A DNA stretch of 64,000 bases, taken from an uncultured Clostridia bacterium (GTDB lineage: Bacteria; Bacillota; Clostridia; Christensenellales; Borkfalkiaceae). Under the pieces are notes generated by a model. It did no database searches and had not been told where the DNA came from. It worked only from the letters and a program-made list of their open reading frames with translations. Positions 17,750 through 27,627 of this stretch are shown piece by piece. Positions within the stretch are counted from its first letter, which is position 1, and every line of letters begins with the position of its first letter. Where the stretch lies: the NCBI GenBank assembly GCA_944354265.1, contig CALVPX010000002.1:22944-86943 (forward strand), in the 5' to 3' direction. The position numbers were made by a program, and so were the translations under genes.

Positions 17750-18360
17750 AACGCATAGCAGTATTTGCCAGCGGCGGCGGCACCGATTTTCAGTCTGTAA
17801 TAGACGCCAACGAAAGGGAGCACTTCTGCGAGATCGCCTGTCTCATCGCCTCAAAGGAGGGCATAGGGGCAATCGACCGCGCTCAAAGGCACGGCATCCC
17901 TCATGCCGTCTACGCCAAGAAGGACTATCCCGATTTGGAGGAGCTGTATAAAAAGCTCGCCTTTCACCTCAACATGCTTGGCGTCGACTACATAGTGCTC
18001 GCCGGTTGGCTCAAAATAATTCCCCAAAGTTTCATAAAGGCCTTTGAGGACAGAATAATCAACATTCACCCGTCGCTCATTCCCGCCTTCTGCGGAAGCG
18101 GCTTTTACGGCCTCAAAGTTCATCAGGCCGTGATCGATTACGGCGCCAAAATTTCGGGCTGCACCGTGCACTTTGTTAACGAAATTCCCGACGGCGGTGC
18201 AATAATCGCCCAGCGCGCCGTCGAGGTAAAGGACGGCGACAGCGCTCAAAGTCTGCAGTCGCGCATTTTGGAGGAGGAGCACAAATTGCTCCCTTGGTGC
18301 GTAAAGCAGCTCTGCCTTGGCAACGTCGTCAAGGACGGAAGAAAAGTAATAATAAAATAA
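17746..18360 (+). CDS. purN: GAR transformylase (formyltetrahydrofolate-dependent)
   Basis: Transfers a formyl group from 10-formyl-THF to GAR. The 204-residue protein starts at TTG 17746 inside the purM stop, giving KRIAVFASGGGTDFQ as the N-terminus. No ATG in the frame fits. Catalytic features are INIHPSLIPAF and VNEIPDGGAIIAQ. The usual nucleotide-site Asn in SG-GSN is replaced, since the motif reads SGGGTDFQS. Translational coupling to purM is expected. Confidence 0.93.
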   Translation: MKRIAVFASGGGTDFQSVIDANEREHFCEIACLIASKEGIGAIDRAQRHGIPHAVYAKKDYPDLEELYKKLAFHLNMLGVDYIVLAGWLKIIPQSFIKAFEDRIINIHPSLIPAFCGSGFYGLKVHQAVIDYGAKISGCTVHFVNEIPDGGAIIAQRAVEVKDGDSAQSLQSRILEEEHKLLPWCVKQLCLGNVVKDGRKVIIK

Positions 18361-18375
18361 GAGAGGTATAGTATT

Positions 18376-19995
18376 ATGGAAATGAAAAAGAGGGCGCTCG
18401 TCAGCGTATCCGACAAGGCGGGCATAGTCGACTTCTGCAAGGGACTTGTAGAGTGCGGGTTCGAAATTATCTCCACGGGCGGTACGGCCAAGGTCTTAAA
18501 GGAGGCAGGCCTTAAAGTTATAGGCATATCCGAAATCACAGGCTTCCCCGAATGCCTCGACGGCAGGGTAAAGACCCTTCACCCCAATGTCCATGCGGGG
18601 CTTCTCGCCATGCGCTCCAATCCCGAACACATGAAGCAGCTCGAAGAGCTTGGCATCAACACGATAGATGTCGTCTGCGTCAACCTCTATCCCTTCAAGG
18701 CTACAATAGCAAGGGGGGCAGACTTCGCCGAGTGCGTCGAAAATATCGATATCGGCGGTCCCACCATGATAAGGGCGGCTGCCAAAAATTATCAGGACGT
18801 AGCCGTCATCGTCGACCCCAAGGACTACGACAAAGTGCTCTCCGAACTCAAAGCGGGCGGCGTTTCGCTTGAAACCAAAAAGTACCTTCAGTACAAGGTG
18901 TTCGCCCACACCGCCGTCTACGACAGCCTCATTTCCAACTACCTCGCCTCACAGCTTGGAATAACCTTCCCCGACAGCGTAACTTTCGCCTACGAAAAGG
19001 CTCAGGATCTGCGCTACGGTGAAAATCCTCAGCAGCAGGCTATGTTCTACAACGAACAGTTCATCCGTCCCGGCTCGCTGTCGTCAGCAAAACAGCTTTG
19101 GGGCAAGGAACTCTCCTACAACAACATCAACGACGCCAACGGCGCTTTGGAACTCTTAAAGGAGTTCGGCTCCACGCCCGCGGTCGTCGCCTGCAAACAC
19201 GCAAATCCCTGCGGCGTAGGCACGGGCGAAACCATTTACGAAGCTTATATGCGTGCATATAACTCCGACCCCGTGTCCGTGTTCGGCGGCATACTCGCCA
19301 TCAACGGCGAAGTCGACGGCGCAACCGCAGCCGAAATAAACAAAATTTTCATCGAAATCGTAATGGCTCCCTCCTATTCAGAGGAGGCGCTCAAAATTCT
19401 CGAAGGCAAAAAGAATATCCGCCTTCTTCAGATAGAAAATATCTCTGCTCCCCGCGCGGCCGACGCCTACGACATGAAGAAGGTCTACGGCGGCCTGCTC
19501 GTCCAACAGTACGACAACACCCTCATAAGAGGCGAGGACATGTCCCTCTTCAGCACAAAGGCTCCTGTCGAGGAAAAGGTGCTCACCTCGGGCAAGACGC
19601 GCACCGTCTACGGCGTCGGCGTCGTCACCGACCGCGCTCCTACCCCCGAAGAGGTGGAGGCGTTGATGTTCGCGTGGAGGGTGGTAAAGCACACCAAGTC
19701 CAACGCCATCGTCATCGGCAAACAGGGCAGAACTACGGGCATCGGCATGGGTCAGACCAACCGCATTTGGGCCGCACAGCAGGCAATCGCCCACGCAGGC
19801 GAGGAGGCAAAGGGCTCCGTCATGGCTTCGGACGCCTTCTTCCCCTTCCCCGACTGCGTTGAGGAGTGCGTAAAGGCGGGCATCACCGCCATCATTCAGC
19901 CGGGCGGCTCCATTCAGGACAAGGCCTCTGTAGACGCCTGCAACGCCGCCGGCATCGCCATGGTATTCGTCGGCGACAGACATTTCAAACACTGA
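18376..19995 (+). CDS. purH: Bifunctional AICAR transformylase / IMP cyclohydrolase
   Basis: Catalyses the last two steps to IMP. The N-terminal cyclohydrolase (MGS-like) part has [19 protein letters not shown] and the [12 protein letters not shown] motif. The transformylase part begins at [12 protein letters not shown], with [10 protein letters not shown] carrying the Lys and His of the active site. At 539 residues it is slightly longer than the common 510-530. It lies 15 bases after purN. Confidence 0.97.
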   Translation: MEMKKRALVSVSDKAGIVDFCKGLVECGFEIISTGGTAKVLKEAGLKVIGISEITGFPECLDGRVKTLHPNVHAGLLAMRSNPEHMKQLEELGINTIDVVCVNLYPFKATIARGADFAECVENIDIGGPTMIRAAAKNYQDVAVIVDPKDYDKVLSELKAGGVSLETKKYLQYKVFAHTAVYDSLISNYLASQLGITFPDSVTFAYEKAQDLRYGENPQQQAMFYNEQFIRPGSLSSAKQLWGKELSYNNINDANGALELLKEFGSTPAVVACKHANPCGVGTGETIYEAYMRAYNSDPVSVFGGILAINGEVDGATAAEINKIFIEIVMAPSYSEEALKILEGKKNIRLLQIENISAPRAADAYDMKKVYGGLLVQQYDNTLIRGEDMSLFSTKAPVEEKVLTSGKTRTVYGVGVVTDRAPTPEEVEALMFAWRVVKHTKSNAIVIGKQGRTTGIGMGQTNRIWAAQQAIAHAGEEAKGSVMASDAFFPFPDCVEECVKAGITAIIQPGGSIQDKASVDACNAAGIAMVFVGDRHFKH

Positions 19996-20039
19996 TAACA
20001 CACTAATTTTATTAATACATTTCATTTGACAGGTGAAAA

Positions 20040-21320
20040 ATGAACGTACTCGTCATAGGTAACGGCGGCAGGGAACACGCAATCCTTCTCGCCCTGAAAA
20101 AGAGCCCCAAGGTAGATAAACTCTACTGCATGAAGGGCAACGCAGGCACAGCGCAGATTGCCGAAAATGTAAATGTCGACTACATGGACGCCGAGGCTGT
20201 AAAGCAGTTCGCCCTCGCCAATCCCCAAATCGACTACTACGTCGTCACTCCGGACGACCCTCTCGCAATCGGCATAGTCGACGTGCTCGAAGGCATAGGC
20301 AAGCGCTGCTTCGGCCCCCGTAAAAACGCCGCCATAATCGAGGCAAGTAAGGCCTTCTCCAAGCAGCTCATGGCAAAGTACGGCATTCCCACCGCAAAGA
20401 GCGCCACGTTCGACAACTACGGCGACGCACTTGAGTATGTCCGCGCACAGGGCGCTCCCATCGTCCTCAAGGCCGACGGCCTCGCCCTCGGCAAGGGCGT
20501 GCTCATCTGCAAGACCCTGAAGGAGGCAGAGGAGGGCTTAAAGGAGATCATGCTCGACAAAGCTTTCGGCAAAGCCGGCGAAAAGGTGGTCATCGAGGAG
20601 TGCATGAAGGGCTTAAAGTACGACCCCGGCGAAGAGGTCTCTGTGCTCGCCTTTACCGACGGCAAGACCATCGTCCCCATGATAACCTCCTGCGACCACA
20701 AGCGCGTCGGCGACGGCGACACGGGTTTAAACACGGGCGGCATGGGCACGTTTTCGCCATGCCCCTTTTGGAGCAAGCAGCTCGAAGATGAAGTGTTGAA
20801 CAAAATAATGATTCCCACCATGAACGCCATGAACGCCGAGGGCAGAACTTTCAAGGGCTGTCTCTACTTCGGCCTCATGCGCACTCCCGACGGCATGAAG
20901 GTGGTAGAGTACAACTCCCGCTTCGGCGACCCCGAAACGCAGGTCGTCCTGCCCATGCTCAAGACCGACCTCATGGAAATTTTCGAGGCCGTCACCGACG
21001 GCCGCCTCTCCGACATAAAGATCGAGTGGGACGAAGGCGCCTGCGTCTGCGTCGTGATCGCCAGCGGCGGCTATCCCGTCTCTTACCGCAAGGGCGAGGA
21101 GATCACCATAGGCGACGTCGGAGACTGCACGATAATCCACGCCGGCACCGCAATTAAGGACGGCAAACTTGTCACCAACGGCGGCAGGGTCTTAGGCGTC
21201 GTCGCCAAGGGTAAGGATATCGAGGAGGCACGCCAAAAGGCGTATGCCGCAGTCAAAAATATCAGTTGGAAGGGCATGTATTACCGCACCGATATCGGCA
21301 TAAAGTACCGCGAGGGTTAA
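20040..21320 (+). CDS. purD: Phosphoribosylamine-glycine ligase
   Basis: ATP-grasp ligase making GAR from phosphoribosylamine and glycine. The 426-residue protein has VIGNGGREHAI at the N-terminus, the ATP-grasp lysine region VLKADGLALGKGV, the CDHKRVGDGDTGLNTGGMGTF segment (in parts) and YNSRFGDPETQ. AGGTG precedes the ATG. purL begins two bases after its stop. Confidence 0.97.
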   Translation: MNVLVIGNGGREHAILLALKKSPKVDKLYCMKGNAGTAQIAENVNVDYMDAEAVKQFALANPQIDYYVVTPDDPLAIGIVDVLEGIGKRCFGPRKNAAIIEASKAFSKQLMAKYGIPTAKSATFDNYGDALEYVRAQGAPIVLKADGLALGKGVLICKTLKEAEEGLKEIMLDKAFGKAGEKVVIEECMKGLKYDPGEEVSVLAFTDGKTIVPMITSCDHKRVGDGDTGLNTGGMGTFSPCPFWSKQLEDEVLNKIMIPTMNAMNAEGRTFKGCLYFGLMRTPDGMKVVEYNSRFGDPETQVVLPMLKTDLMEIFEAVTDGRLSDIKIEWDEGACVCVVIASGGYPVSYRKGEEITIGDVGDCTIIHAGTAIKDGKLVTNGGRVLGVVAKGKDIEEARQKAYAAVKNISWKGMYYRTDIGIKYREG

Positions 21321-21322
21321 TT

Positions 21323-24300
21323 ATGATTTACAGAATTTTCGTAGAAAAAAAGGACAATCTTCAGGCCAAAAAGGTCAAAGAGGATATAAAAAATCTGCTC
21401 AAGATAGACGTTGATGACGTCCGCAAGCTCATCCGTTACGACGTCGAGGGCATGACTGAGGAGGAGTTCAAAGCGGCTATCCCCGCCGTATTCTCCGAAC
21501 CCCCCGTCGACGATATCTATTTAGAGGACGTCTCCTTCGGCGATGGCTACAAGGTGTTCGCCGTGGCATACCTCACAGGTCAGTACGATCAGCGTGCCGA
21601 CAGTGCCGCACAGTGCGTTCAGCTCCTCACCCAAAAGGAGAGGCCGCTCATCAAGTGCGCCAATGTCTATGCCGTAAAGGGCGTCTCGGATGACGACCTT
21701 GTCCGCATCAAAAAGCACCTCATCAACCCCGTCGAAAGCGAGGAGGTCACCCTTGAAAAGCCTTTATCCCTCGCCCACGTCACCGTCGAGGCCGAGGACG
21801 TTAAGAGCGTCAAGGGCTTCATAAAGATGATCGACGAGCAGATTGCCGAATACCACGCCCAAATGGGCCTTGCCATGTCGGTTGCCGACCTCGTCTTTGT
21901 GCGCGACTATTTTAAGAGTGAAAAGCGCGACCCCACCGAAACAGAGATCAAGGTCATCGACACCTATTGGTCGGATCACTGCCGCCACACCACGTTTGCC
22001 ACGCGCATAAACAAGGTGGAGGTCAGCTCCAACAACCCCCGCATAAACGAGGCGTTAAAGCTCTACCGCGACCTGTTCAACGAACTGTATGTCGGCAGGC
22101 AGGACAAGTACCCCTGCCTCATGGACATTGCCACAATTGCGGTCAAAAAGCTCAAAAAGGAGGGGCTGCTCAATAATCTCGACGAATCGGACGAGATAAA
22201 CGCCTGCTCCATAAATATAGATGTAACATTGGACGGCAAGCCTGAAAAGTATACCGTCATGTTCAAGAATGAAACACACAACCACCCCACCGAAATCGAA
22301 CCCTTCGGCGGTGCGGCAACCTGCCTCGGCGGCGCCATCCGCGACCCGCTCTCGGGCAGAACTTACGTCATTCAGTCCATGCGCGTCACGGGCGCGGCGG
22401 ACCCCAACGAACCCATCGAAAACACAATGCACGGCAAGCTTCCCCAGCGCGTAATAACCACAACGGCTGCGGCGGGCTTCTCTTCTTACGGCAACCAGAT
22501 AGGCCTCGCCACAGGTCAGGTAGACGAAGTTTACCACCCCGGCTACAAGGCCAAGAGGTTAGAGACGGGCTTCGTCGTCGGCGGCGCCAAGTCGGACATG
22601 ATCTACCGCGCCAAGCCTGTCGAGGGCGACGTCGTCATCCTCTTGGGCGGCGAAACGGGTCGCGACGGCTGCGGCGGCGCAACAGGTTCCTCCAAGGCCC
22701 ACGACGAGCAGTCCGTTCAGACCTGCGGCGCAGAGGTGCAAAAGGGCAACGCCCTCACCGAGCGCAAGCTTCAAAGGCTGTTCTTGAATAAACAGGCCAC
22801 CCGCCTCATCAAGAAGTGTAACGACTTCGGCGCGGGCGGCGTGTCCGTCGCCATCGGCGAACTTGCCGACGGCCTCATAATTGAACTCGATAAAGTTCCC
22901 AAAAAGTACGAAGGGCTCTCGGGCACAGAACTTGCCATCTCCGAATCGCAGGAGCGCATGGCTGTCGTCGTCGACAAAAAGGACGTCGAAAAGTTCGTTG
23001 CCCTCGCCGCCGAAGAAAACCTTTCGGCGACCCCCGTTGCAACTGTCACGGGCAACAGGCGCATGAAGATGTACCACCGCGGCAAGGCCATTGTGGACAT
23101 CTCGCGCGACTTCCTCGATACCAACGGCGTAAAGCAGGTCACCGACGCCCTCATAGAGGACAACAAGACCAACTTCTTCGACGTTACCGACGACATAAAA
23201 AAGACCGACTTTGCAACCGCCATGCAGTCGACTCTCTCACAGCTCAACGTCTGCTCCAAAAAGGGACTTGCAGAGATGTTCGACTCCACAATCGGCGCCC
23301 GCTCTGTCTACATGCCCTTCGGCGGCAAATATCAGCTCACACCCGTAACCGCAATGGCGGCAAAGGTGGTGGGGGGAGAAACTGACGACTGCACCGTCTC
23401 TGCCTATGGCTTCTGCCCCGAACTCATGTCCTCCTCGCCCTTCACAGGCGCAATCTATTCAATTGTCGCCTCGGTGGCAAAGGTAGTGGCTGCGGGTGCT
23501 GACTATAGGAATATCCGCCTCACCCTGCAGGAATTCTTTATGCGCTTAAGGGACGAAAAAGAGCGTTGGGGTGTTCCACTTTCGGCTCTCCTCGGCGCGC
23601 TGTATGCACAGATGCACTTGGGGCTCGGCGCAATCGGCGGCAAGGACTCCATGTCCGGCACGTTCGAACATATCGACGTTCCGCCCACGCTCATCTCATT
23701 TGCCCTCGCTCCCGCCAAGGCCTCACAGCTCATAACCAACGTAGTGGAGGACGACTGCGTAAAGCTCTATCTCCTTCCCATGAAGAAGGACGAGTACGCC
23801 ATCCCCGACTTTGAATATTTAAAGCACTTATACTCCGTCGTCCACAAAAACATCCTCAGCGGCAACATAACCATGGCAACCGTCGTCGAAAAGGGCGGCG
23901 CCGCAGCGGCCGTCGCCAAGAGCTGCTTCGGCAACGGCATGGGCTTTGAGTTTGCCTGCAAAAAGGAGAGGCTGTTTAAGGAGAGCTACGGCGATATCAT
24001 CGTCGCCTGCAAAAATCCCTACGAACTCTCGGGTGTGGAGGTAGTTCTGCTCGGCAAGCCCTCGGGCGACAACCGCTTCTCCCTTGAAGACGGCTTTGTC
24101 ACAATAGACAGCGCACAGAAGAGCTACGTTTCAACCCTCAACGGCGTGTTCCCCGCCACGGCGGCAGCCTCCGGCGAAGTTCCCGCCTGTGACTACAACG
24201 GCGGTCAGAAGTATAAAAACATAGCCACCAAAATCGCTAAACCCCGCGTGTTCATTCCCGCCTTCCCGGGCACCAACTGCGAGCTCGACACCGCCCGCGC

Positions 24301-25036
24301 CTTCAGCCTTGCAGGTGCCGAACCTAAAATTTTGGTGATAAGAAACCGTACCCCGCAGGACATTGAAGAGAGCGTTCAGGCCATAATCAAGGCTATCGAC
24401 AGCTCCAATATAATCGCCTTCCCCGGCGGCTTCTCGGGCGGCGACGAGCCCGACGGCTCGGGCAAGTTCATCGCCACCACCTTCCGCAACCCCGCCGTTG
24501 CAGAGAGCGTAATGAGCCTTTTAAACAAGCGCGACGGCCTCATCCTCGGCATATGCAACGGCTTTCAGGCGCTCATAAAGCTCGGCCTCGTGCCCTACGG
24601 CGAAGTACGTCCCCTCACCGAAGGTTCGCCCACGCTCACGTTCAACAACATATCCCGCCACGTCTCAACCATAGTCAACATAAGGGTGGCCTCCAACTTA
24701 AGTCCTTGGCTGTCCGCCTGCAGGGTGGGCGACGTGTATTCCGTCCCCGTCTCCCATGGCGAGGGCAAGATAGTCGCTCCCCAAAAGGAGCTCGAAATCA
24801 TGCGCGCCAACGGTCAGGTCGCCACGCAGTATGTCGACCTCTCGGGCAAGCCCACCATGGTCAGCCCTTACAACCCCAACGGCAGCATGTGGGCGGTGGA
24901 GGGCATCACCTCGCCCGACGGCAGAATCTTCGGCAAGATGGGCCACGCCGAAAGAATTGGCCAAAACCTCTACAAAAACGTCCACGGAAATTACGACATG
25001 AAGATCTTCCAAAGCGGCGTAAAATACTTCAAATAA
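21323..25036 (+). CDS. purL: FGAM synthase, single-chain
   Basis: Converts FGAR and glutamine to FGAM. At 1237 residues this is the large one-chain form, not the PurS-PurQ-PurL complex of Bacillus. In order: a PurS-like N-terminal domain (about 1-130), a linker with SDHCRHTTFATRI, two AIRS-like ATP domains (MFKNETHNHPTEIEPFGGA region; the second after KYQLTPVTAMA), and a C-terminal glutaminase with PGGFSGGDE and the catalytic cysteine in LILGICNGFQ. The ATG at 21323 is the start consistent with homologues. Last gene of the purine cluster, followed by a 14-bp hairpin. Confidence 0.96.
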   Translation: MIYRIFVEKKDNLQAKKVKEDIKNLLKIDVDDVRKLIRYDVEGMTEEEFKAAIPAVFSEPPVDDIYLEDVSFGDGYKVFAVAYLTGQYDQRADSAAQCVQLLTQKERPLIKCANVYAVKGVSDDDLVRIKKHLINPVESEEVTLEKPLSLAHVTVEAEDVKSVKGFIKMIDEQIAEYHAQMGLAMSVADLVFVRDYFKSEKRDPTETEIKVIDTYWSDHCRHTTFATRINKVEVSSNNPRINEALKLYRDLFNELYVGRQDKYPCLMDIATIAVKKLKKEGLLNNLDESDEINACSINIDVTLDGKPEKYTVMFKNETHNHPTEIEPFGGAATCLGGAIRDPLSGRTYVIQSMRVTGAADPNEPIENTMHGKLPQRVITTTAAAGFSSYGNQIGLATGQVDEVYHPGYKAKRLETGFVVGGAKSDMIYRAKPVEGDVVILLGGETGRDGCGGATGSSKAHDEQSVQTCGAEVQKGNALTERKLQRLFLNKQATRLIKKCNDFGAGGVSVAIGELADGLIIELDKVPKKYEGLSGTELAISESQERMAVVVDKKDVEKFVALAAEENLSATPVATVTGNRRMKMYHRGKAIVDISRDFLDTNGVKQVTDALIEDNKTNFFDVTDDIKKTDFATAMQSTLSQLNVCSKKGLAEMFDSTIGARSVYMPFGGKYQLTPVTAMAAKVVGGETDDCTVSAYGFCPELMSSSPFTGAIYSIVASVAKVVAAGADYRNIRLTLQEFFMRLRDEKERWGVPLSALLGALYAQMHLGLGAIGGKDSMSGTFEHIDVPPTLISFALAPAKASQLITNVVEDDCVKLYLLPMKKDEYAIPDFEYLKHLYSVVHKNILSGNITMATVVEKGGAAAAVAKSCFGNGMGFEFACKKERLFKESYGDIIVACKNPYELSGVEVVLLGKPSGDNRFSLEDGFVTIDSAQKSYVSTLNGVFPATAAASGEVPACDYNGGQKYKNIATKIAKPRVFIPAFPGTNCELDTARAFSLAGAEPKILVIRNRTPQDIEESVQAIIKAIDSSNIIAFPGGFSGGDEPDGSGKFIATTFRNPAVAESVMSLLNKRDGLILGICNGFQALIKLGLVPYGEVRPLTEGSPTLTFNNISRHVSTIVNIRVASNLSPWLSACRVGDVYSVPVSHGEGKIVAPQKELEIMRANGQVATQYVDLSGKPTMVSPYNPNGSMWAVEGITSPDGRIFGKMGHAERIGQNLYKNVHGNYDMKIFQSGVKYFK

Positions 25037-25045
25037 AACAAAATT

Positions 25046-25080
25046 CAACCGCAGGTTGTGTAAAATACAACCTGCGGTTG
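25046..25080 (+). terminator. Hairpin at the end of the purine operon
   Basis: A perfect 14-bp stem (CAACCGCAGGTTGT and its complement) with a 7-nt loop. It lacks a T tract, so it may act as a 3' barrier or a weak terminator. Confidence 0.6.
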
Positions 25081-25102
25081 CGCTATTTCAACCTTTGGTC
25101 GG

Positions 25103-25131
25103 TTGCTTAAAAGCAGAAACGGCGGTATAAT
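25103..25131 (+). promoter_or_regulatory. Promoter of the XRE regulator gene
   Basis: TTGCTT (25103-25108), a 17-bp spacer and TATAAT (25126-25131). The leader is about 25 nt with a GGAGGTG site. Confidence 0.75.
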
Positions 25132-25162
25132 TTAATAAAAAATCCGGAGGTGAAATTTTTAT

Positions 25163-25639
25163 ATGAATACGTTGGGACAAAGAATAGCTTATTACCGCAA
25201 GCGGGCGGGGCTCACACAGGAAGAGTTGGCGGAAAAATGTTCCGTCACCCCGCAGGCCGTCTCCAAGTGGGAAAACGACGTCAGCTCGCCCGATATCTCC
25301 CTTCTGCCCACCATCTCGCGGCTTTTGAATGTCTCTTGCGACGAACTGCTCGGCGCCGTCCGCACGGCGGCGCAGGTCGTTCCCGAAGAACTGAGGGATT
25401 TTGATAAATGCCTCATAAAAATCAGGGTGCTCTCGGCAGACAGGGACGAGGTCAACGTCAACCTGCCGCTGTCCCTTGCAGAGCTCTTCCTCGAAAGTTC
25501 CGATCTCGACGTGGCGGGGGACGCACTCAGCAAAATAGACATATCAAAGATAATCGAACTTGTAAAACACGGCGCAGTCGGCAAGCTGCTCGAGGTTAAA
25601 TCTTCAAAGGGTGACTTGGTGGAGATTTGGGTTGAATGA
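25163..25639 (+). CDS. XRE-family regulator with SHOCT/YvlB-like C-terminal domain
   Basis: A 158-residue DNA-binding protein. The helix-turn-helix is at about 5-60 (LGQRIAYYRKRAGLTQEELA, then VTPQAVSKWENDVSSPDIS). The C-terminal part (KIRVLSADRDEVNVNLPLSL ... GKLLEVKSSKGDLVEIWVE) resembles the domain of YvlB/DUF2089-type proteins. It overlaps the next gene by 4 bases (ATGA), and that small product carries a related domain, so the two may interact. The inducing signal is unknown. Confidence 0.82.
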   Translation: MNTLGQRIAYYRKRAGLTQEELAEKCSVTPQAVSKWENDVSSPDISLLPTISRLLNVSCDELLGAVRTAAQVVPEELRDFDKCLIKIRVLSADRDEVNVNLPLSLAELFLESSDLDVAGDALSKIDISKIIELVKHGAVGKLLEVKSSKGDLVEIWVE

Positions 25640-25869
25640 AAATTTGTATGCGGCGCGGCGGCAAGGCGTTAAAATTCAGGCTTCCCGCAGTCATTGTCGT
25701 CAAGGTGTTGTTCAGACTTTTAAAGAATAAAAGCAGTTGCACTGCTGCACATAAAAAAATTATCCGCAAATTCATCAAAGGCCTAAAGGCCGCAAAAAAG
25801 CAGTGGGGAGGTCTTGAAGTCGTCTCGGTCACTTCAAAGGACGGCGGCATGGTTTCAATAACTCTTTAA
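25636..25869 (+). CDS. Small basic protein with SHOCT/YvlB-like domain
   Basis: A 77-residue basic protein translated from an ATG overlapping the XRE stop. The body (LKFRLPAVIVVKVLFRLLKN ... GGLEVVSVTSKDGGMVSITL) follows the same pattern as the C-terminus of the upstream regulator: LP-rich helix, then a final two-strand motif. Too short for a catalytic domain; a partner or modulator of the regulator is my inference. Confidence 0.6.
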   Translation: MKICMRRGGKALKFRLPAVIVVKVLFRLLKNKSSCTAAHKKIIRKFIKGLKAAKKQWGGLEVVSVTSKDGGMVSITL

Positions 25870-25967
25870 GTTTCTGTGCAAACTGCTTACATTTCCCGCA
25901 ATGTCAATTTATGTTCCGTTTCAATAGTACTCTGTCACGCATAATACAGTATTTTTGTAAAATCCCC

Positions 25968-25996
25968 TTTACAAACACAATATTTTGTGGTATAAT
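25968..25996 (+). promoter_or_regulatory. nrdR promoter
   Basis: TTTACA (25968-25973), a 17-bp spacer and TATAAT (25991-25996). The leader is about 24 nt, with only a weak AAAGGG site. Confidence 0.8.
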
Positions 25997-26026
25997 CTTT
26001 AAAAAGGGCAAAAGGGCAACAAAAAA

Positions 26027-26485
26027 ATGAAATGTTTGTACTGCGGATGTGAAGACAGCAAGGTTATAGACAGCCGCTCTGCCGACGAAGGCAGAACAAT
26101 TCGCCGTAGAAGGGAGTGCGTGCGCTGCGGCAAGCGCTTCACCACCTACGAAACTATCGAAGATACCCCCGTTTTGGTAGTAAAGGCAAACGGCACTCGT
26201 CAGGCGTTCGACGCGGGCAAAATCAAGAACGGCATAGTCAAGGCGTGCGAAAAGCGCCCCGTCTCCATGAGCGCCATCGACGAGCTCGTCGACGGCATAA
26301 CCAAGCGCGTCTACAACTCAATGGAGCAGGAAATCTCCTCCAAGGCCATCGGCGAAATGGTCATGGACGCGTTGAAGGATTTAGACGAAGTCGCCTATGT
26401 CCGCTATGCAAGCGTCTATCGCTCCTTCAAGGACATTTCGTCGTTTATGGCGGAGTTGCAGAAGATGATGGACAGCAAGAAATAA
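26027..26485 (+). CDS. nrdR: Transcriptional repressor NrdR
   Basis: An ATP/dATP-sensing repressor of ribonucleotide reductase genes. The 152-residue protein is full length. It has an N-terminal zinc ribbon (CLYCGCEDSKVIDSR, then CVRCGKRFTTYE) and an ATP-cone domain (VLVVKANGTRQAFDAGKI onward) ending in VRYASVYRSFKDI. No nrd gene is in the window, so it acts in trans. A terminator follows. Confidence 0.97.
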   Translation: MKCLYCGCEDSKVIDSRSADEGRTIRRRRECVRCGKRFTTYETIEDTPVLVVKANGTRQAFDAGKIKNGIVKACEKRPVSMSAIDELVDGITKRVYNSMEQEISSKAIGEMVMDALKDLDEVAYVRYASVYRSFKDISSFMAELQKMMDSKK

Positions 26486-26538
26486 TTTTTGCTCGCATCT
26501 TTTAAATTATTTATTAAATAGCAAAAATCTTATTTACA

Positions 26539-26565
26539 AAGGCAGTTTTAAACTGCCTTCAATTT
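26539..26565 (+). terminator. nrdR terminator
   Basis: A perfect palindrome AAGGCAGTTT-T-AAACTGCCTT (26539-26559) followed by CAATTTTT. It ends only about 10 nt before the ispG start. Confidence 0.8.
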
Positions 26566-26574
26566 TTGGCGTCT

Positions 26575-27627
26575 ATGGGCAAAAATACAAAAAAAATTTC
26601 AGTCGGCGGCGTCCTTATCGGCGGCGGCGAAAGCGTAAAAATTCAATCCATGTGCACCACCAAGACGGCTGACGTGGAGCGCACCGTTGCGCAGATTGCC
26701 TCGCTCGAAGAGGCGGGGTGCGACATAATCCGCGTGTCCGTCCTCGACGAGGAGGACGCAAGGGCCATAAGAGGCATAAGGGATAAAATCCACATTCCCC
26801 TCGTCGCCGACATACATTTTTCTTACAAACTCGCCATTTCTGCAATCGAAAACGGTTGCGACAAGGTGCGCATAAATCCCGGCAACATCGGCGGGGAGGC
26901 GCAGATAAAGGCCGTGGCCGACTGCATAAAGGCTCACGGCATACCCGTGCGCGTGGGCGCCAACACGGGCAGCATAGAGAGGGAGTACCTCGAAAAATAC
27001 GGCAAAAACGAATACTCCCTCGTCGAAAGCGCCCTGCACAACGTGCGCATTTTGGAGAGGGAGGGCGTAAGCGACATTGTCATCTCCGTCAAGGCCTCGT
27101 CCGTCCCCCTCACGGTCGCCGCCTACACGCTGCTCTCTGAGCGCTGCTCATACCCCCTCCATATCGGCGTGACCGAGGCGGGAACTGAGGAGATGGCGGT
27201 CGTCAAGTCGTCCGCCGCACTCGGCGCCCTGCTCCTCAAGGGCATAGGCGACACCATGCGCGTCTCCATAACCGACGACCCCGTAAAGGAAGTTTTGGCC
27301 GCCCGCAGGATCCTTCGCGCCGTCGGGCTCGATAAAAACTTTGTCGACGTAATCTCCTGCCCCACCTGCGGCAGGTGTATGTGGAACTCCATGGAGCTTG
27401 CAAAGAAGATAACAAAAAAGGTAGAAAATGTCCGCAAGCCCTTAAAGGTCGCTGTCATGGGCTGCGTCGTCAACGGCCCGGGCGAGGCGAAGGACTGCGA
27501 CATAGGCATTGCCGGCGCCGCCGACTACTGCGTAATCTTTAAGGGCGGTCAGATATTCAAAAAGATAACCGCTTCAAATGCCGAAGAAATTTTTACCGCG
27601 GAGATAGAAAAACTGATAAATGACTGA
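26575..27627 (+). CDS. ispG: 4-hydroxy-3-methylbut-2-en-1-yl diphosphate synthase
   Basis: A [4Fe-4S] enzyme of the MEP isoprenoid pathway. About 350 residues, with VKIQSMCTTKTADVERTVAQ near the N-terminus (quoted in part), the VADIHFSYKLA barrel motif, and cluster cysteines in ISCPTCGRC plus EAKDCDIGIA. I took the ATG at 26575; a TTG at 26566 is in frame. No Shine-Dalgarno is visible and the nrdR terminator lies directly upstream, so how it is transcribed is unclear. The last 8 bases overlap the PolC-like gene. Confidence 0.93.
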   Translation: MGKNTKKISVGGVLIGGGESVKIQSMCTTKTADVERTVAQIASLEEAGCDIIRVSVLDEEDARAIRGIRDKIHIPLVADIHFSYKLAISAIENGCDKVRINPGNIGGEAQIKAVADCIKAHGIPVRVGANTGSIEREYLEKYGKNEYSLVESALHNVRILEREGVSDIVISVKASSVPLTVAAYTLLSERCSYPLHIGVTEAGTEEMAVVKSSAALGALLLKGIGDTMRVSITDDPVKEVLAARRILRAVGLDKNFVDVISCPTCGRCMWNSMELAKKITKKVENVRKPLKVAVMGCVVNGPGEAKDCDIGIAGAADYCVIFKGGQIFKKITASNAEEIFTAEIEKLIND

